From assembly GCF_965638725.1 (NCBI RefSeq), contig NC_134950.1:133811636-133875635 (forward strand): a stretch of 64,000 nt of DNA, in the 5' to 3' direction. Each line of letters opens with the position of its first letter. Within the stretch, counting starts at the first letter, position 1. The notes beneath the pieces were generated by a model. The model did no database searches, was not told the origin of the DNA, and worked only from the letters and a program-made list of their open reading frames with translations. This stretch comes from Aptenodytes patagonicus. Taxonomy: Eukaryota; Chordata; Aves; Sphenisciformes; Spheniscidae. Below are positions 1 to 13,196 of the stretch, piece by piece. The position numbers were made by a program, and so were the translations under genes.

Positions 1-3000
1 TCTTGATGTTCCAAAGCAGCTGGAGGCCTGTTTTGCTGAGGGACCACCAGCAGACTGCTGTAACTCTTGTTGCTCCTGTTTTCTTGATTGGTTTTTGTGG
101 AATTCTGTTAAAGCAGTGGCAATAAGTAAAAGTAACTTCCAGTGACAGATTAGTTTCTCATATATACCGTTGGAGATAAACTTGATAAACAATAACATCC
201 TGTAGGAGCGCGGAGGGGGCTCTAGCACCAAGGTGTTGCTGAGGGTCAAGAGTCAGAAGGGGAAGTGGAATACATGTGCAGAAAGGAAAGGGGAGAGAGA
301 TTTTGCCTAAGAAATCTAAACAGGACAAGTGTTTACAGACAGAACTTTTCTATTTAAGTTATTTCATTTTTATCTTTGATCTACCAAAGAGTATCTTGAT
401 TTTTCTCCTTTGTACCATTTTGTTACATGCCATTTATTGAAATCTAGCTGTGTGATTACCTGGGTACCTGCTCTGCAGTTTGTCTGGACCATAAAAGAAG
501 GATGAGAGTTGGCCCAGGCTTGATGGCTATTTCTCTTACAAGGGAGGCCATGGTGTCCTTTTTTTTGTCTCCTAGGTAAAACTGGAGTTTTTTAAGGACT
601 CCGCAAACCCCAGCCCCCGTTTGCCTTACAGGAGTTATCTGGTTTGTTTTACAGTGGGTTTGGGACTCCTCAAAGGCCACCTCTTTCAGTGCGGATGGAC
701 CAGGTGAGAGAGGAGTATCGGTTAAGTGTTTGCAAGGAGCTTAGGGCCCCAAGCACATGACTTCAGTTCTTTCAAAGTCCTGTAGCTTTGGGGTACGGAT
801 CCTGGAGTATTTCTGCAGGGCTGTGCTAGATAAGCCAACACAACCCATGAGCATCTTACTTTTTCAGAGGTTTGGGATTCCCACTGATCCAAGGCTGTAA
901 CCTTGTAAAGATGGAGCAAAATGATGGGGATTCTCCTGTAAGTAACCTTTTCTATGGTTTTCACGAGGACACATACCATGATAACCTCCCCTGCTTAATC
1001 CTTTTGTTAACTCCATCCTAAACTAACTTGTAACTTAAGTACAAAAAGGCCTACACTACATTCACAAAATGACATTATTTTAAAGTGGTGCTTATAACAA
1101 TTGAAATTACTTTCACAGTTAAAAGGCCGTTTGTAAGTGGATATAGAGGAAAGTAAGATTGAGGTAAAAATAGCTGATGGGGGAAAATAGGGCTGTGCTG
1201 TGAGGGGAAAATAAATGAAGGCTTTTTTTTTTTTTTTAAATCACAGTTCTTCTGATAGCTCTCCTTTGCATTTTCTGTTTTTCTTCCTTTTCCTGCTTTA
1301 TGGGTGCATTTCCCTTATAATTCTGTTAAATTTCTCATTTGCTTTTTAACTTGGCAGTAAAAATGTGTTGAGCCCAGTTTGCTATAAAAATATGTTCTGG
1401 GAAGATTGAATCAGTTATCAGATTTTGTGCTTTCCAGTAGAACTCTGAATCTTGCCAGAGGAGAAGGCACATCAAAAATGTCTTACTTATCTCGCTCGCT
1501 ACAGGTAGCTTTACGTGTAACCTCCTGTGTGTTGTACTTCGTCTTCCCAGCCCCTTCAGAGCATTCTTGTTTGATACAGACATAAATTGCATCAGCAATT
1601 GTAAAGCTACTGTGCTGTAGAATTGTATTTTAGTTGCACATACCTGTAATTAATTGTATGAGAATTTTCACAGTACTCTCCCCAAGGAACAATTTCATTG
1701 AAAAGTAACCAAGTTGTCTAGACTATAGCAACTTATAAAATCATCACTAGTTTTGGGTTTTGAGCTAAAAAGCAGCAATAGAAACATGGCTTGTAGATTT
1801 CAAGTACTTCCAAGCACAGGAACTGTTTTATAATCCCCATCATAGTAGTCTAAGCTGGCAAACCTTCTTTAACAGGGTCGAGAACAGAAAATGTACAATA
1901 AACTTGAAGTAAAGATTATCTCTGTGTTAATTTGTGATAAGTTTTTTTGGTGTAGAAGCACACCCACTGTACATGGACCTTTCTTCCTCCAAATGTGTAA
2001 AAAATACACATTTTGTAGAAAGCACATTGTGCCTGCCTTTCACAGCTTGTGGCGTAATTGGTTTAATGTAGGAATAGCTTGACACTCAAAAAGGAACTTC
2101 AGTGGTTCTGGGTAACAATGACGGCATTCATATTTGTGTGTTTATACTGCAAAGACCAATTGGTGGAAGGTTTGTTTGTTTGTTGTTGTTGTTTTTTTAC
2201 TATTTAACTTTAGAAGTAATCTGCTAATTACCTTGAAAATTACTAACTGAAAGCACAAATATTTTTCAGAAAGTTGGAAACTGTAGTTGGGCACATGGAA
2301 CTTTTAGGTGCTTATTTAAATCATGCCTATGTATATGCACATATATATACATATATATATAAAAAATACTACACTGCAAGATTGCGTGGGATTTATTTGT
2401 GCCATTGTAGTGCCTCGAGAACTGAAAAAAATTGCTTTAGCTATACTAGTGCTATGTGTCTGCATACTGAAAGCAGTTACGGTTTTCAAGGAGTTTTTAC
2501 GGTGCCTAGCAGAAAAAGCATACTTATTTAGGCCAGCACTTCAGTGTGCTGAAGATGGTGAAACTTAAGCAAATGTTTGAGTTTTCCTTGCACTGTAGCC
2601 AAAGCAAATCAGAAGTAGAAAAAAGCAAGGACTAACGTACCATTTCACACTCGATGACTTAAAACACAGAGAGGTTTATTTCACAGGGGAAATGGTGTAT
2701 TATGAGTCAATGTTAGCCAGTACATGATCATCAAAATGATGTAAAATTCTAGGAAGAACAGGGTGGTTTGTAGCGCTCTTGTATTACCAGGTGAGCTAAA
2801 GGCTATGAAACATTTGCTGACCCCAAAACTACATATTCTCTTGTCTTTTTAGCGCTTGTGGCCTGGCGGGTGAAAGATACTACCCTAATTCTTGCTGAAG
2901 ACAAAGCCTGGTGCTTTGTCCATGCTAGCATAGGCTCCTTCTTGTAAGGTTTTTCCGTGTATAGTCAGACACCATCATTCATGGCAGTTTCTCAGCACTT

Positions 3001-6000
3001 CTGCCTCTAATGCCAAAGGATACAAGAAGCCAAGGAGCAATGGAAAATAACAACTTGAAAAGTACTTTCATTTCAACTTCAGTGATATATCGTCTGAAAC
3101 AACTCATACCTGCTAACATAAGTTTTGTACACCTGACTGAAACAGTGATAGCCTCAAAGAAAGGTTTGTGACAGCATACCCAGGCACAGTGCAGATTTTA
3201 TTTTATCGGAATCTTTGTTTTTAAAAAAGAGAGAGGAGACACGACTCCCCACTGAATGTGTTCTTACGTTTAGGTGTTAAAAATGCATTTCTTTCCCAGA
3301 AACACGAAGTAGGATTAATTAAAAACCATAACAGATCTTTCCTGTAGATTTTGTGCGTAGGCAGGATGACAAAAGCCTTGATTCTGGCTCAGTAATCGGT
3401 AGGCATTTTAGTCCTTACTGGTAATTCTGAGTATTGTCATTAGGGCTATCTTTCAAATTATACTGATGGAGTTTCTTAAATCTAGATGGTCAGAGAATTT
3501 AAAAACAGGTAGAGAGAAGTGTTAAGTATATTTTCGTGCAAAATAAATCCTCCTGCCCTTCAGTGCATTGAAGTGGAGAATCTGCCATTGCCTCCCTCGT
3601 TGTTGGTCAGGGGTTTGTAACCCTCCTGGGGCTCATAAGCATGAAATTCCCTCAGCCCGAAGCTGCTGAAAGAGCACTGAGCTGCCCTGGGTCTCTGCAG
3701 CTCTGCCGCACCCTGGTCCTCCATGGGCAGCCTGCCATGGGATCCCTTTGGCATGATTCAGCCTGTTCACACGTGAGTGTCTAAGGTCTGGCCCAGAAGC
3801 ATCTTGGAAATCCCCACGTAGCTGAATCCTGCTGAAATCAGCGGCACTCCTCATGTAGTGAGTGCTACCTACACAGTGATAGCAATTCCTTGGATTGGAG
3901 CCTGGTCATAGCTCAGTGCATCCTTGCTGGGTTTGTGCGCTGATGAAGGCAAAGCGCACAGCACTCGGGGTGGGTAAGGACTGTGTGCGTTAGCAGTTTT
4001 ATGGCCTGTACTGTAAGTGGCTGAATAGCTTTTGTACAGCTGTAAAGCATGTTTAACACAATGTTATAAAACACGTCTCAAATGTATTTTCATAGCTTCA
4101 TAAACTGTAGTTCATTTATGTAGGTACTTTTTATGGTAATCCTTTATCTTAAACATGAAACTGTTTCCTGATACCATTTCTATTTTTTTCTTCTTTTTTA
4201 TGAAAAAAGGGGAAAAGAAGAGAAAAGAAAAACTACCTTTCTGTTATATGCATCAGGAGAGTCCTTAAGTACAGTAGTAGTGCCCTGAACTTGTATTTTT
4301 GTATTTCTAACCTCAGAATGCAGGCCTAGTGACTAAAAAGCCAAAATAACATTAATTATGACTATTCTTCACTGTGGTTTTTGGAGTATAAGTTTGGAAC
4401 AGATGTTTGGGAGAGAGGAGGGAGGAAGAAGGATGGATTGCTTCTTTTTCCCAGCCCCAACTGGTTTTAATTCTTTCTTGAACATTTTGAGAATATCTTT
4501 AAACATTTGCCAGAGTTCAATTAACATCCTGTGACTAAAGGTGGAAAATGTCCTACTTTGTTTTTCTTCAAACATATACCTGCTCTTGCTGCTCATGCCA
4601 AAGCCAGAGAAAGAAAGGATTCCAGCTGGCATAGGTTTTATTACTGTTACATTAATTTGCAGGTTAAGCCTCAAGTTGGGAGGGGTCTGCTGGATTGATT
4701 TATTTATTTACTTTTTTTATTTTCATTATTTTAAAAAAGTGCCGTGTAAAACACTGCCATTTAATTACAGGAAGGTTATGCTCTTTTTTGGTGAGCGTTT
4801 AACAGCTTATTCTTGTTTACATGAATTAGAAATCTAGTTTTAAAATATGTTTAAAGTAGAGATTGTGTTCTTGGGTTTATCATGTTTTTCCTGTACTATG
4901 TATAAACAGAAGATTGTACATTATTGAAAGCCCTTTTTTGTGGAAAACAGGATTGGGAAAAAAAGTTTATATAAGAATGCAAAATAACTTCCCGAGACTA
5001 TTGGCGCAGTGTGACCATAAAACCTCAACAGCACATTGTGCAGTGACAGTATAACAATTTGCTTTAGCACCTTTGCAGCATTCTCAGAAAGTCCTGTTCT
5101 ACAAAACACATGCCGTGGTATCAGTTGACTGTTTTTTCCAGAATCGGTTCTTTACATGCATGTTTTTGTGATTAGTTGGTGTTTCGTAAGTAATTGGAAG
5201 TGGAGAAAATTTTTTTCTAATTTAGGTTATTACATGTATGTTTTATTTGCATACATTTATGCACTCAGTAAGTTGTAACATATCTGCTTATATAGGTGTG
5301 CAAGCTCCTTTTAGTGGATTTATAATCTCTGGATTGGGATTTTCTGTGGTTTAGTTTTAAAGACTGTTCTTTGATATACTGATATCGAGATACAGCTGTA
5401 TCAAGATAGAAAATGGCACACAATTGCTCCTAAGGCCAGATGGAGTCCCGCTGCTCCACCAACCCCTATATTGGCTCTGGAGGACTATTTTTTTTTTAAC
5501 CTTAGTGTTATTAGTTCTGTTTCTCTTGTAGCCCAAAATGGTGAGCAAATCTCATGTGTAAATAGTTCCCAATTTTACTGACAGTGAATAAGAATATATA
5601 ATACTAATGTCATACTAATAGTACTTTAAATAAAAACCTTTATGTTTATTTTGTACCTTTATCATTTTAGCTTTACCTCCAGGATTTTAGGGTGATTTTC
5701 CATATAGGCTAGCTCAGCTGAAATCATTCTATAGCAAAATACAGTGTATTTGGTTCTGTGTTTTACCTATAGGATCTGAAGCCTTTGCATGCTTTCCAAA
5801 GTGGATTCAAACCTTGTAATTTAATACGTTTTCAGTCACTTAAAGTTCAGCAGAAGCTTACACTGAGCATTTAAATGAAAACTAAAGGTGATTTGAAATG
5901 TTGGAATCGACCTATCTACCATTTCATTTAAAACACCAAGGTTATCCGGGGGTTGGGTGCATAACTACTTGTGGGTTCATCCTGTTTGAGGTACCACCCT

Positions 6001-9000
6001 CCAAAATAGCTGTGGACAGTATCTTTTCAGACTGTCTCTGTGACTGTGCAAGTTACAGTTGCCATTTCTGTGGTGACTGTGAGGGTAGAGGATGTCCAGA
6101 AACATCTACCTATTCCTTGCTTGCTTAAATGTTCCCTCCTTGGGTATAGCAGACCCTACTGGCTGAAAGCTACTCTTCAAATGATGCAAACAAACAAGAA
6201 AAAGTATTTTTTTGTCTAACTTATTTTCGCTAGGGCTTTTAAAAGTACCTTGTGCATAAAAATAATATTAAAAACCATATTGCTGTTTGTATTTGAATCC
6301 ATAGTCACATCGTTACATGAGGTACATTTTTGAAATTCTTTTGGTGCTTATTTGCTAACTGAGCCTTGCTTCAGCCAGAGACAATAGAAAATTAGTTCTT
6401 CTGAGTAGTAATAGTTCCTGAACAGTCCGTTATTTATTGCTTGATACTTGAGCTGAGCTAGGAGAGGACTGGAAGGAAGGGTGGTTTCTCCAGAAGACAT
6501 TTTTCTGGCCGAATCCTGCTCTGACTAGTGTCATGAGGAAGAGTAGGATGCTGGCAGCAGCACCGGCTGAAGTGCAAGACAAGAGACGTGCTCCTGGCAC
6601 TAGCGTGTGTGAGAGCAGCCCGGCAGCAACCACCGCAGACCACACAGCCCGTGGGACCTGCTGCGTGGGGGCTGGCAGCAGCCAGCAGGACATGCCCTGC
6701 ACCGCCCCCCCGCTCGGCACAAGGCCAAGACAATAATAAGTTGCAATTGTTATTTTGATGGCTCTTTTGTGATCGTGCAGAGGGATGGAGGTCTCTGCCA
6801 GCCTTGGCAAGTGCCCATTTGACAAACTATAACCATCTCAAGCAGCTCCCGCAAGTGACAGCAGAGCTGCCAAGCATGCAGTTGGCTTTGAAAACGGATT
6901 TGCCTCTCCTCTCCCAGGAACGAAGTTCAGAGATACTTACTGGGATAAGAGAGAAAACTTTTAACTGCGTGTGCTTGCGCCCGTTTGCTGAAGAAAGGCT
7001 CCAGCCTTCACCGTGGTGACCCTAGTGCTCGCTTTATGTAGGTGCTTAATGCACTGGAATTGCACTTGCAATCTTAGAAAATACCACTGTCTGTAGTGCT
7101 ACACAGTGCTCTGTTTAAACTACCCTGGGTTTTCTTCAGTTGTATTACATACATGTTTACATCATCTTTGTGGACATGAATGATAAAAGTATTTTTGAAA
7201 ATACAAGAAATTAATCTGAATGGACCTTTCACAAAGGCTGAAAAACACTTTCTGTCCTCTGAGTCACCTTCTCCCCCTGCCCCCCAAACAAGCAAGCAAG
7301 CAAAGGAAAAACCCTGGCTTAGTCTGTTTGGATGATCCAGTGTCTGAAATTTGTTGCCTGAGTTTGCAGAGCCAATTCATTGTGCCACCCATACCAGCTC
7401 ACAGCTGAGAGAGTCCTGCTACAGCTTCTAGACTAAAGACTTGCATAGCAGCCATGATGCATGTTATTTAACTGTTTTGTATTTCATTGCCCCTAGCATT
7501 TATTTCCTGTACTTTATATAAAGGAAGAATATTTCATTTTTAATTACTTGATACGTCTTTAGGTCAGCAGTGAGTATCAGCTGTGGGAACGTTCTCCCTG
7601 CTGGTGAGCATGGAGGAAACTGTGTATCCGTGGGCACAGAGGGAAGAAGTCTGACAAATCCATAAATGTGCTTTAGTGTTAGACCAAAATTCACATAATA
7701 TTAATAATTTACTTTTTTTATCAAGGAAGCTGTCACAGTATATGGGAATGCAAACTTCTTAACATAAGAAGTGCTGTCATAAAACTGTTTCTATGAAATA
7801 CAAACTGCAACTCCCGCACGGGACAATGTGTGAAGCTGAATTTTTATGAGAGATCATTGGAATTACCATGAACTTTCAGTGACACTAGCAATGTTGGTTC
7901 CCACTGCAGTAAGCTATTTGCTCATAGTTATTCATTGTATACTTAAATGTATGCTTTCTGGTCACAAAAATAATTGGCAAGGATGTTTTGGGTTTGTTTT
8001 TCTTCATGAGAGGAGAAAGGCAGAGAGCTCATGATGTTCTTGATCAGAGGTCAAGACAGATCGTATTCATTGTAATGGCACACATAGCTTGTGCTGGTTT
8101 TCATCAGCTTTGTCTTTTTTATATTTCAAGGCACAGTATAGAAGTCTTCAGATTTAAAAAGTGACATAACTACAAATGATGTGTACCTGCTAGAACCAAG
8201 ATTTATTCAAAGTTGAGGGAAAAAATCCTCTCTAAATCTCATGGTGGAATGTATTCACTCACGCAAAAGGCAGAATTTATCTTGGCTACAGTGGTGTGAA
8301 TACCAAAAAAAACCCAGAAACATTAAAGATAAGGCTCGAGATTTTCAGCAGTGTAGGTGGGATGTTGTCTATTCCAGAATGTCAAATGATTAACTCTCTG
8401 CAAAATGTTCCTGAGCTATTTAAATTACTGACTTCACCTATTGGAAAAAGAAGTAGTAGTAGATGGGCTTCAAGAGGTGAGATCTTTACTCTAGGATTAA
8501 GTGATGTTCTCACTGATTTCGATAGCAAAAATGACTGGAAGAAGAGGTAGAGCAAGGCTTTATGGTGGTGCAACTTTGCTTTTCCTCACACTACAAAGAC
8601 TTCTTACGAGGCAGGCAGTAATCGTAATCCCTTTTCGTGTATGTGTTTACTTTTGGCAAACAAACTGCTGTGATGCAGACAGCCTTCTTACTTGTGACGG
8701 GTTGTGTTTAAAGGCAGCATAACAATTAAAAGAGAAATAACTTGCCGGAATACTTTGTGACCCTGTATGTTTTCTGTCTTTTCCTAACTAGTAATTTTAT
8801 GTAATACCTGGCTCTGGTAACAGCATACTATGCCAGCTGTGCCTAGTGGTGTCCACCTCAAGTCTGCGCCCACCTCAAGTCCACTCCACCAGTGGAGTCC
8901 ACCTCCTCTTTGAGGAGCAATGGCATTATCTTAGCATGGAAAATTCCAGAAAAAAAACCCCAAACTGTAACATTCTTTCCTTGGCTTTGTTTTGTTTTGT

Positions 9001-10375
9001 TTCATTTTTTAACCTGCTGGGGGCAGCACAGATGAAGTGAGCCTTTTGGCAAGGCTACTGGAGTGAGGAGAGGGGAAATGGCTTTGTGGGCCAGGACTTG
9101 AGGGACTATTGCGTGCGAGGGCAGGAGCAGTATTAGGAAGATGTTACTGAGTCATTTGGATGATAAAACATTGGTTTTAGGTTAGACTGAGGTAGAATTA
9201 TGTAGGGTCTCTGAATGAAAGCCAGATGATGAAACTGGATATGGTAAAAAGCAATGAGCTAGCTAGGAAGCAGCCTCAGAAAGCATTGCCAGAGGAGGGA
9301 AGTGGAGAAGGCAGTTTTCTTGCTATTGTAGAACTAGTATTTAGTTACAGTAATAATATTGTGTATTTGAACATCACCTTGCTGAAAGCATGTGCTTCTC
9401 TATCACCTTTTGCACTCCAGATATTTAGACACTTCATCTTAAAGAAACGTGTGTTGTTGACTTTTGGGGGAGTTTTTCACTATTCAGACTTCTGAAGCCT
9501 AATTCCGATATTTTTCCTTTGAGTACTGCATGATGAGAAACGGTAAGGCCGTTAGCACACGTGCTACAGGAACAGCTCTGCTCAGTCCCCCAGAAGGGCA
9601 GCGTGCCCCAGCAGAGCGTCCTGTTTTCCGTGTGCACAGCAACGTCCAAGCGGAGATCAGTGAGCCAGCTCTCTTGGAGCTCTCTTTTAAGAGTTATTGC
9701 AAATACTTGTCCAAGTCACGCAGTTGTTACACCCTGGAACAGGCCATAGGTTAGATGCAAAGGTGCTTAATTTTTTTTAGTCAATATTTACAATTATTAT
9801 TGTGAAATACCAACCAAGTTTAAAAAAAAGAAAGCAAACAAGCTGTATCTTGATCAAAGTGCGCTGCTGTGTGCTTCCCCTTCAGCACACTGCTGGTACC
9901 CTGGCAAGCTGCCCGAAGGAGCCAGCGGCAGCCGGCGGCTCGGGTTGCAGTTTGTACACCTGACGTGTAGCTGAGGGCCAGGGACTCCTGCTCGGCGTGG
10001 GAACAGCTTCGCAAAGCCACCGTCCTCGGCCTTACAGTATTTAATTAAAATACCTCATCTAGGGGCTGTTTATGATGGCAGCGCCAACCTATGTGTTGTG
10101 CTTTTTGTTCTTCCCCCGGCTCCCAATGTGTTGCACACAATCAGTGAGGCACCGCATGGGTTGCTGCTCTTAGACACTGACAACTGAGGAAATTAAATTC
10201 TGAGGCGGAATCGGTTAAAAGCCTGACTAAATCAGTGTTGTTTTTCTATGGCAACTGAAAAAACATAATTATTTAAAGGATAAATTTTTATTGCTAATGG
10301 ATTTTTTTCAAGACAGGAAGTTTTTTGCATTTTGTTTATACCGGGACACTCTTAAATACATTTTGGGATTTTTAA

Positions 10376-10400
<25 letters not shown>
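10376..10400. repeat. 25-T homopolymer
   Basis: Twenty-five consecutive T in the JAZF1 intron, followed by AAAGAG. Simple repeat with no sign of an attached retroelement. Confidence 0.9.
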
Positions 10401-10406
<6 letters not shown>

Positions 10407-11104
10407 AGTACAAGCAATTGAGTTCAATAGGACACTGTTAGATAAACGCAGTGATAGGCTGCAGTTCTGGCTTTGTATAAAGTAATATGCCTTTTAGGTA
10501 CTTGGCACTGTTAATATTACTGTTTTGTGCAAGAAGAAATATATATTTATATAGTTATTCATCCTTGAAAAAGCTCATCATATTTGTAGAATCCGTAGTG
10601 ACAAGTCTGTATTTAAAAAATTAAGACAATGGAGCATTTGCTTATACTGTTTAAACAACTCTTTTGACTATACTAGACAAAATCTTCCGGTTTTGTTCAG
10701 GTAAGCTAATTAAAAGAAAACCGTAAGGATGGTCTGACCTCACAGATGCTTGCGCACGGGTTTTGGTTTCTTCTGTCTCTCTCCTTCAACGTGTCTGCCT
10801 ATAAGTGAAGCATGGGCAAAAGTTGTTACAGAATTGGGTCTTACTGTACCAAGTTATTAGAAAATTTAAAAGGATGCCCTGAAAGTACCGGAAAACCTAT
10901 GGAAATGCATAATTGCAATGATTGCTTCTTCTCCCCATTGTTCTGTATCTTTTCCCTTATATACCATATTGCATATTAAGTTTTATAGAGCACTGATTGT
11001 TGTTTTGTAGAAGCATGCTCCTTGCAAGTAGTGATATCCTTAGTAGATGTCGTACAGTCTCGAATGATGTTTTCTTTGGGAGGACAAAATCCTATTTGGG
11101 AGGA

Positions 11105-11143
11105 AATCACCCCCTCTTAAGGGGGCTTACAAGGGGGGTGATT
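11105..11143. repeat. Inverted repeat with 10-bp arms
   Basis: AATCACCCCC (11105-11114) pairs perfectly with GGGGGTGATT (11134-11143) across a 19-nt spacer. The spacer holds another GGGGG (11121-11125) that can compete for the C run. This is a small imperfect palindrome in an intron; no function is known. Confidence 0.7.
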
Positions 11144-13026
11144 ATAATGGCAGAAATTGTTGGTATCAGTGTTTAGAATTGTTGTACATTTTCTCATCCT
11201 ATGAGTGCATACATGTATTTACAATAGGGTTTTCTGTTGCATTTGCTTAAAAAAAAACCCCACTGAGCTAAAAAGTTTGAAAGGAACAGCTTGAGGAATT
11301 TTTTCCATCAAGATACAATCAAGGGCAGGAAATCGTAGAAGCAGAGTTGTGGTTTTGCCTCCATTTTTTTATTAGTTAATTAAACTATAACAACGCTTAA
11401 CTTCATTTTAGGTTAACTGTTCCTAGAGTTCAGAAATATTTTAAGAGGTCAATAATGCTTTCTTTGGCTTTCGCTCATTCGGTGTGGGATAAGGAGTCGC
11501 AGTCAGTAGGGTAGAGTTTTCCAGATGTGCTGCAGAGCGTGTGTGCGTGCGCTCATGTCGACAGTTGTTGACGGTGGGAAACCATCCATCTTTCCTCATC
11601 TGTGCACCACCCTGTACGGATGAAAACCACAGGAAAGCAACATGGATAGCCTGACATCTGTAAGCGAACTTACAGTATCTGATTAAAGCTCAGGAGCCCC
11701 GAGTACTTGCAGCTACCAGTTGACACGCATTTTTACTCGGTGATGGAGAGGTGCTGAGTCTGAGTGAGAGCACTGGGGGAGGGGGAATCCAAAGGGAAAA
11801 ATTTGAGACGATAGGTGTGTATTTAGTTTTGCCAGAAGCAAAAAAAAAACCCAAAGACTCCATTGTACATTGCAGCATGGGTTTTCTCTGTGAAGTTGTG
11901 TTGTTTCTTCTTTAAAGTGCCGTGAGGCATCTGTCTGCGTTTTCTTCTTGGTGTGTAGAGCTGCTTAGAGGCGTGCGCTTAAAGGGCATATGAGGGAAGC
12001 AAACAGAGCCATGCAAGTGTCACATAACTGTCTTTAATAACGGGAGCTATTCCAGCACTCGGAGCCAAATTATCTTTCAGCAGAAAGGTTAAAATTTAGC
12101 AGAGCTGGGAAAGGGAAAGAAGAAAGGGGAGGGGAAACACAGCACCACCTCCTGCTGACACCACAGAAGTTTCCCTCAGCTTTCCCTCTCTCTCCCTCTG
12201 TGCATATATTTTCTTTTTAATCAGCTGGGGCTCTTCCATCCCCTGCTTTTTTTTTTTTACTGTATTTTTATAGTTGGAATTCTGCTTTCCTAATTTCTCT
12301 TGTTTCACGTTTAACTTCTTCAGAGAATTTCATTAATAGTTACTGCAATTAAAAATAATAAATAAACTCAGCTCCAGCTGCTCAAATGGCTGTCATAGCA
12401 TATCTGGAACATAATGCAGTCTGTTCAGGGCAGCCACACAATGCAATTTATCCCCACACCAAGGGAATGAATTTCACAACTATAATTGCTACAATATAAT
12501 TCTTATTAATGTTGTGCTATAACTCCTATTAATTCCAAAGGGCTAGTAAATGCATTAGGACTTGTCAACATATTATTTTACACTGTTTATGATCTGTAGA
12601 ATTACGCTCTTCAGTATTGTATTGCATAAAAAAAGCCTTAAAATTAGCTTTAATTGCGGGGGGGGGGAACCACATTTTCTGTTCGGGCACTGGGAAAGAA
12701 GGAAGGATCCTGGTGTTTGAGGAGTAATGAAACTGCATTTTAAAATCAGTCCTTTGAACTTTCTGTGCCACACAGTTAACAGTTTGTGATAATATATTAA
12801 TAATGCTTGTCTTGCTTATTAGAAAAAGAACCACTGGTGTCTTTATGAAGGAATAAATAACTATAAGAAAGATAGGTTTATAAAATTAAAAATCACTGTC
12901 TTCCAGCAAAGCCAAAAGTGGGGAAATTACAAGTCATTGTAACTGATGTAATAAATGCAGAATGTGTTATCTTGCTGTGCTCTTATTTGTTCTTGTTCTA
13001 TCTATCTCACTACCCCGCTTTTCTAG

Positions 13027-13196
13027 GTAGTGAATACGATGAGGAGGAAGTAGACTATGAAGAATCAGACAGTGATGAGTCCTGGACTACAGAAAGTGCT
13101 ATCAGCTCTGAAGCTATCCTTAGTTCAATGTGCATGAATGGAGGGGATGAGAAACCTTTTGCCTGTCCTGTTCCTGGATGTAAAAAAAGATATAAG
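13027..13196 (+). CDS. JAZF1: JAZF1 exon 4 (acidic segment and first half of zinc finger 2)
   Basis: The exon is 170 nt. The first two bases complete a glycine codon split by the intron, then 56 codons follow to a lysine ending in phase 0. The acceptor is TTTTCTAG and the donor AAG|GTAAGC. The exon starts with a Glu/Asp/Ser-rich acidic block, about 20 residues with likely casein-kinase-2-type sites, followed by a Ser-rich linker. It ends with the two cysteines of a C2H2 finger (C-x4-C, in CPVPGC). The histidines of that finger are in the next exon. Human has EEKPF where this sequence has DEKPF, from memory. Confidence 0.96.

Larger units (their letters stand above)
1..13026 (+). other. JAZF1: JAZF1 intron upstream of the penultimate exon (3' part of intron 3)
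   Basis: This stretch has no exon that I can match to JAZF1 or any other gene. It ends in a good acceptor: a pyrimidine-rich tract and TAG at 13024-13026. It is AT-rich with scattered GC-richer patches (about 6530-6725 and 9880-10020). It also holds homopolymers (25 T at 10376-10400, 10 G at 12658-12667), a TA-rich run near 2340-2362 and a (GTTT/GTT)n run near 2168-2200. The open frames inside it lack splice context, recognisable domains or a family. In human JAZF1 the introns are long, and intron 3 is the one broken in the JAZF1-SUZ12 fusion. That this is intron 3 is inferred from the exon order. Confidence 0.85.

Noticed and set aside
6430..6825. 131-codon - strand frame in JAZF1 intron
   Set aside because: GC-rich patch open on both strands, no domain and no splice partner.
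1..13026. Search for JAZF1 exon 3 (STPPRHSSGSLTPPVTPP-type peptide)
   Set aside because: No such sequence was found on the + strand. The exon must be left of the window.
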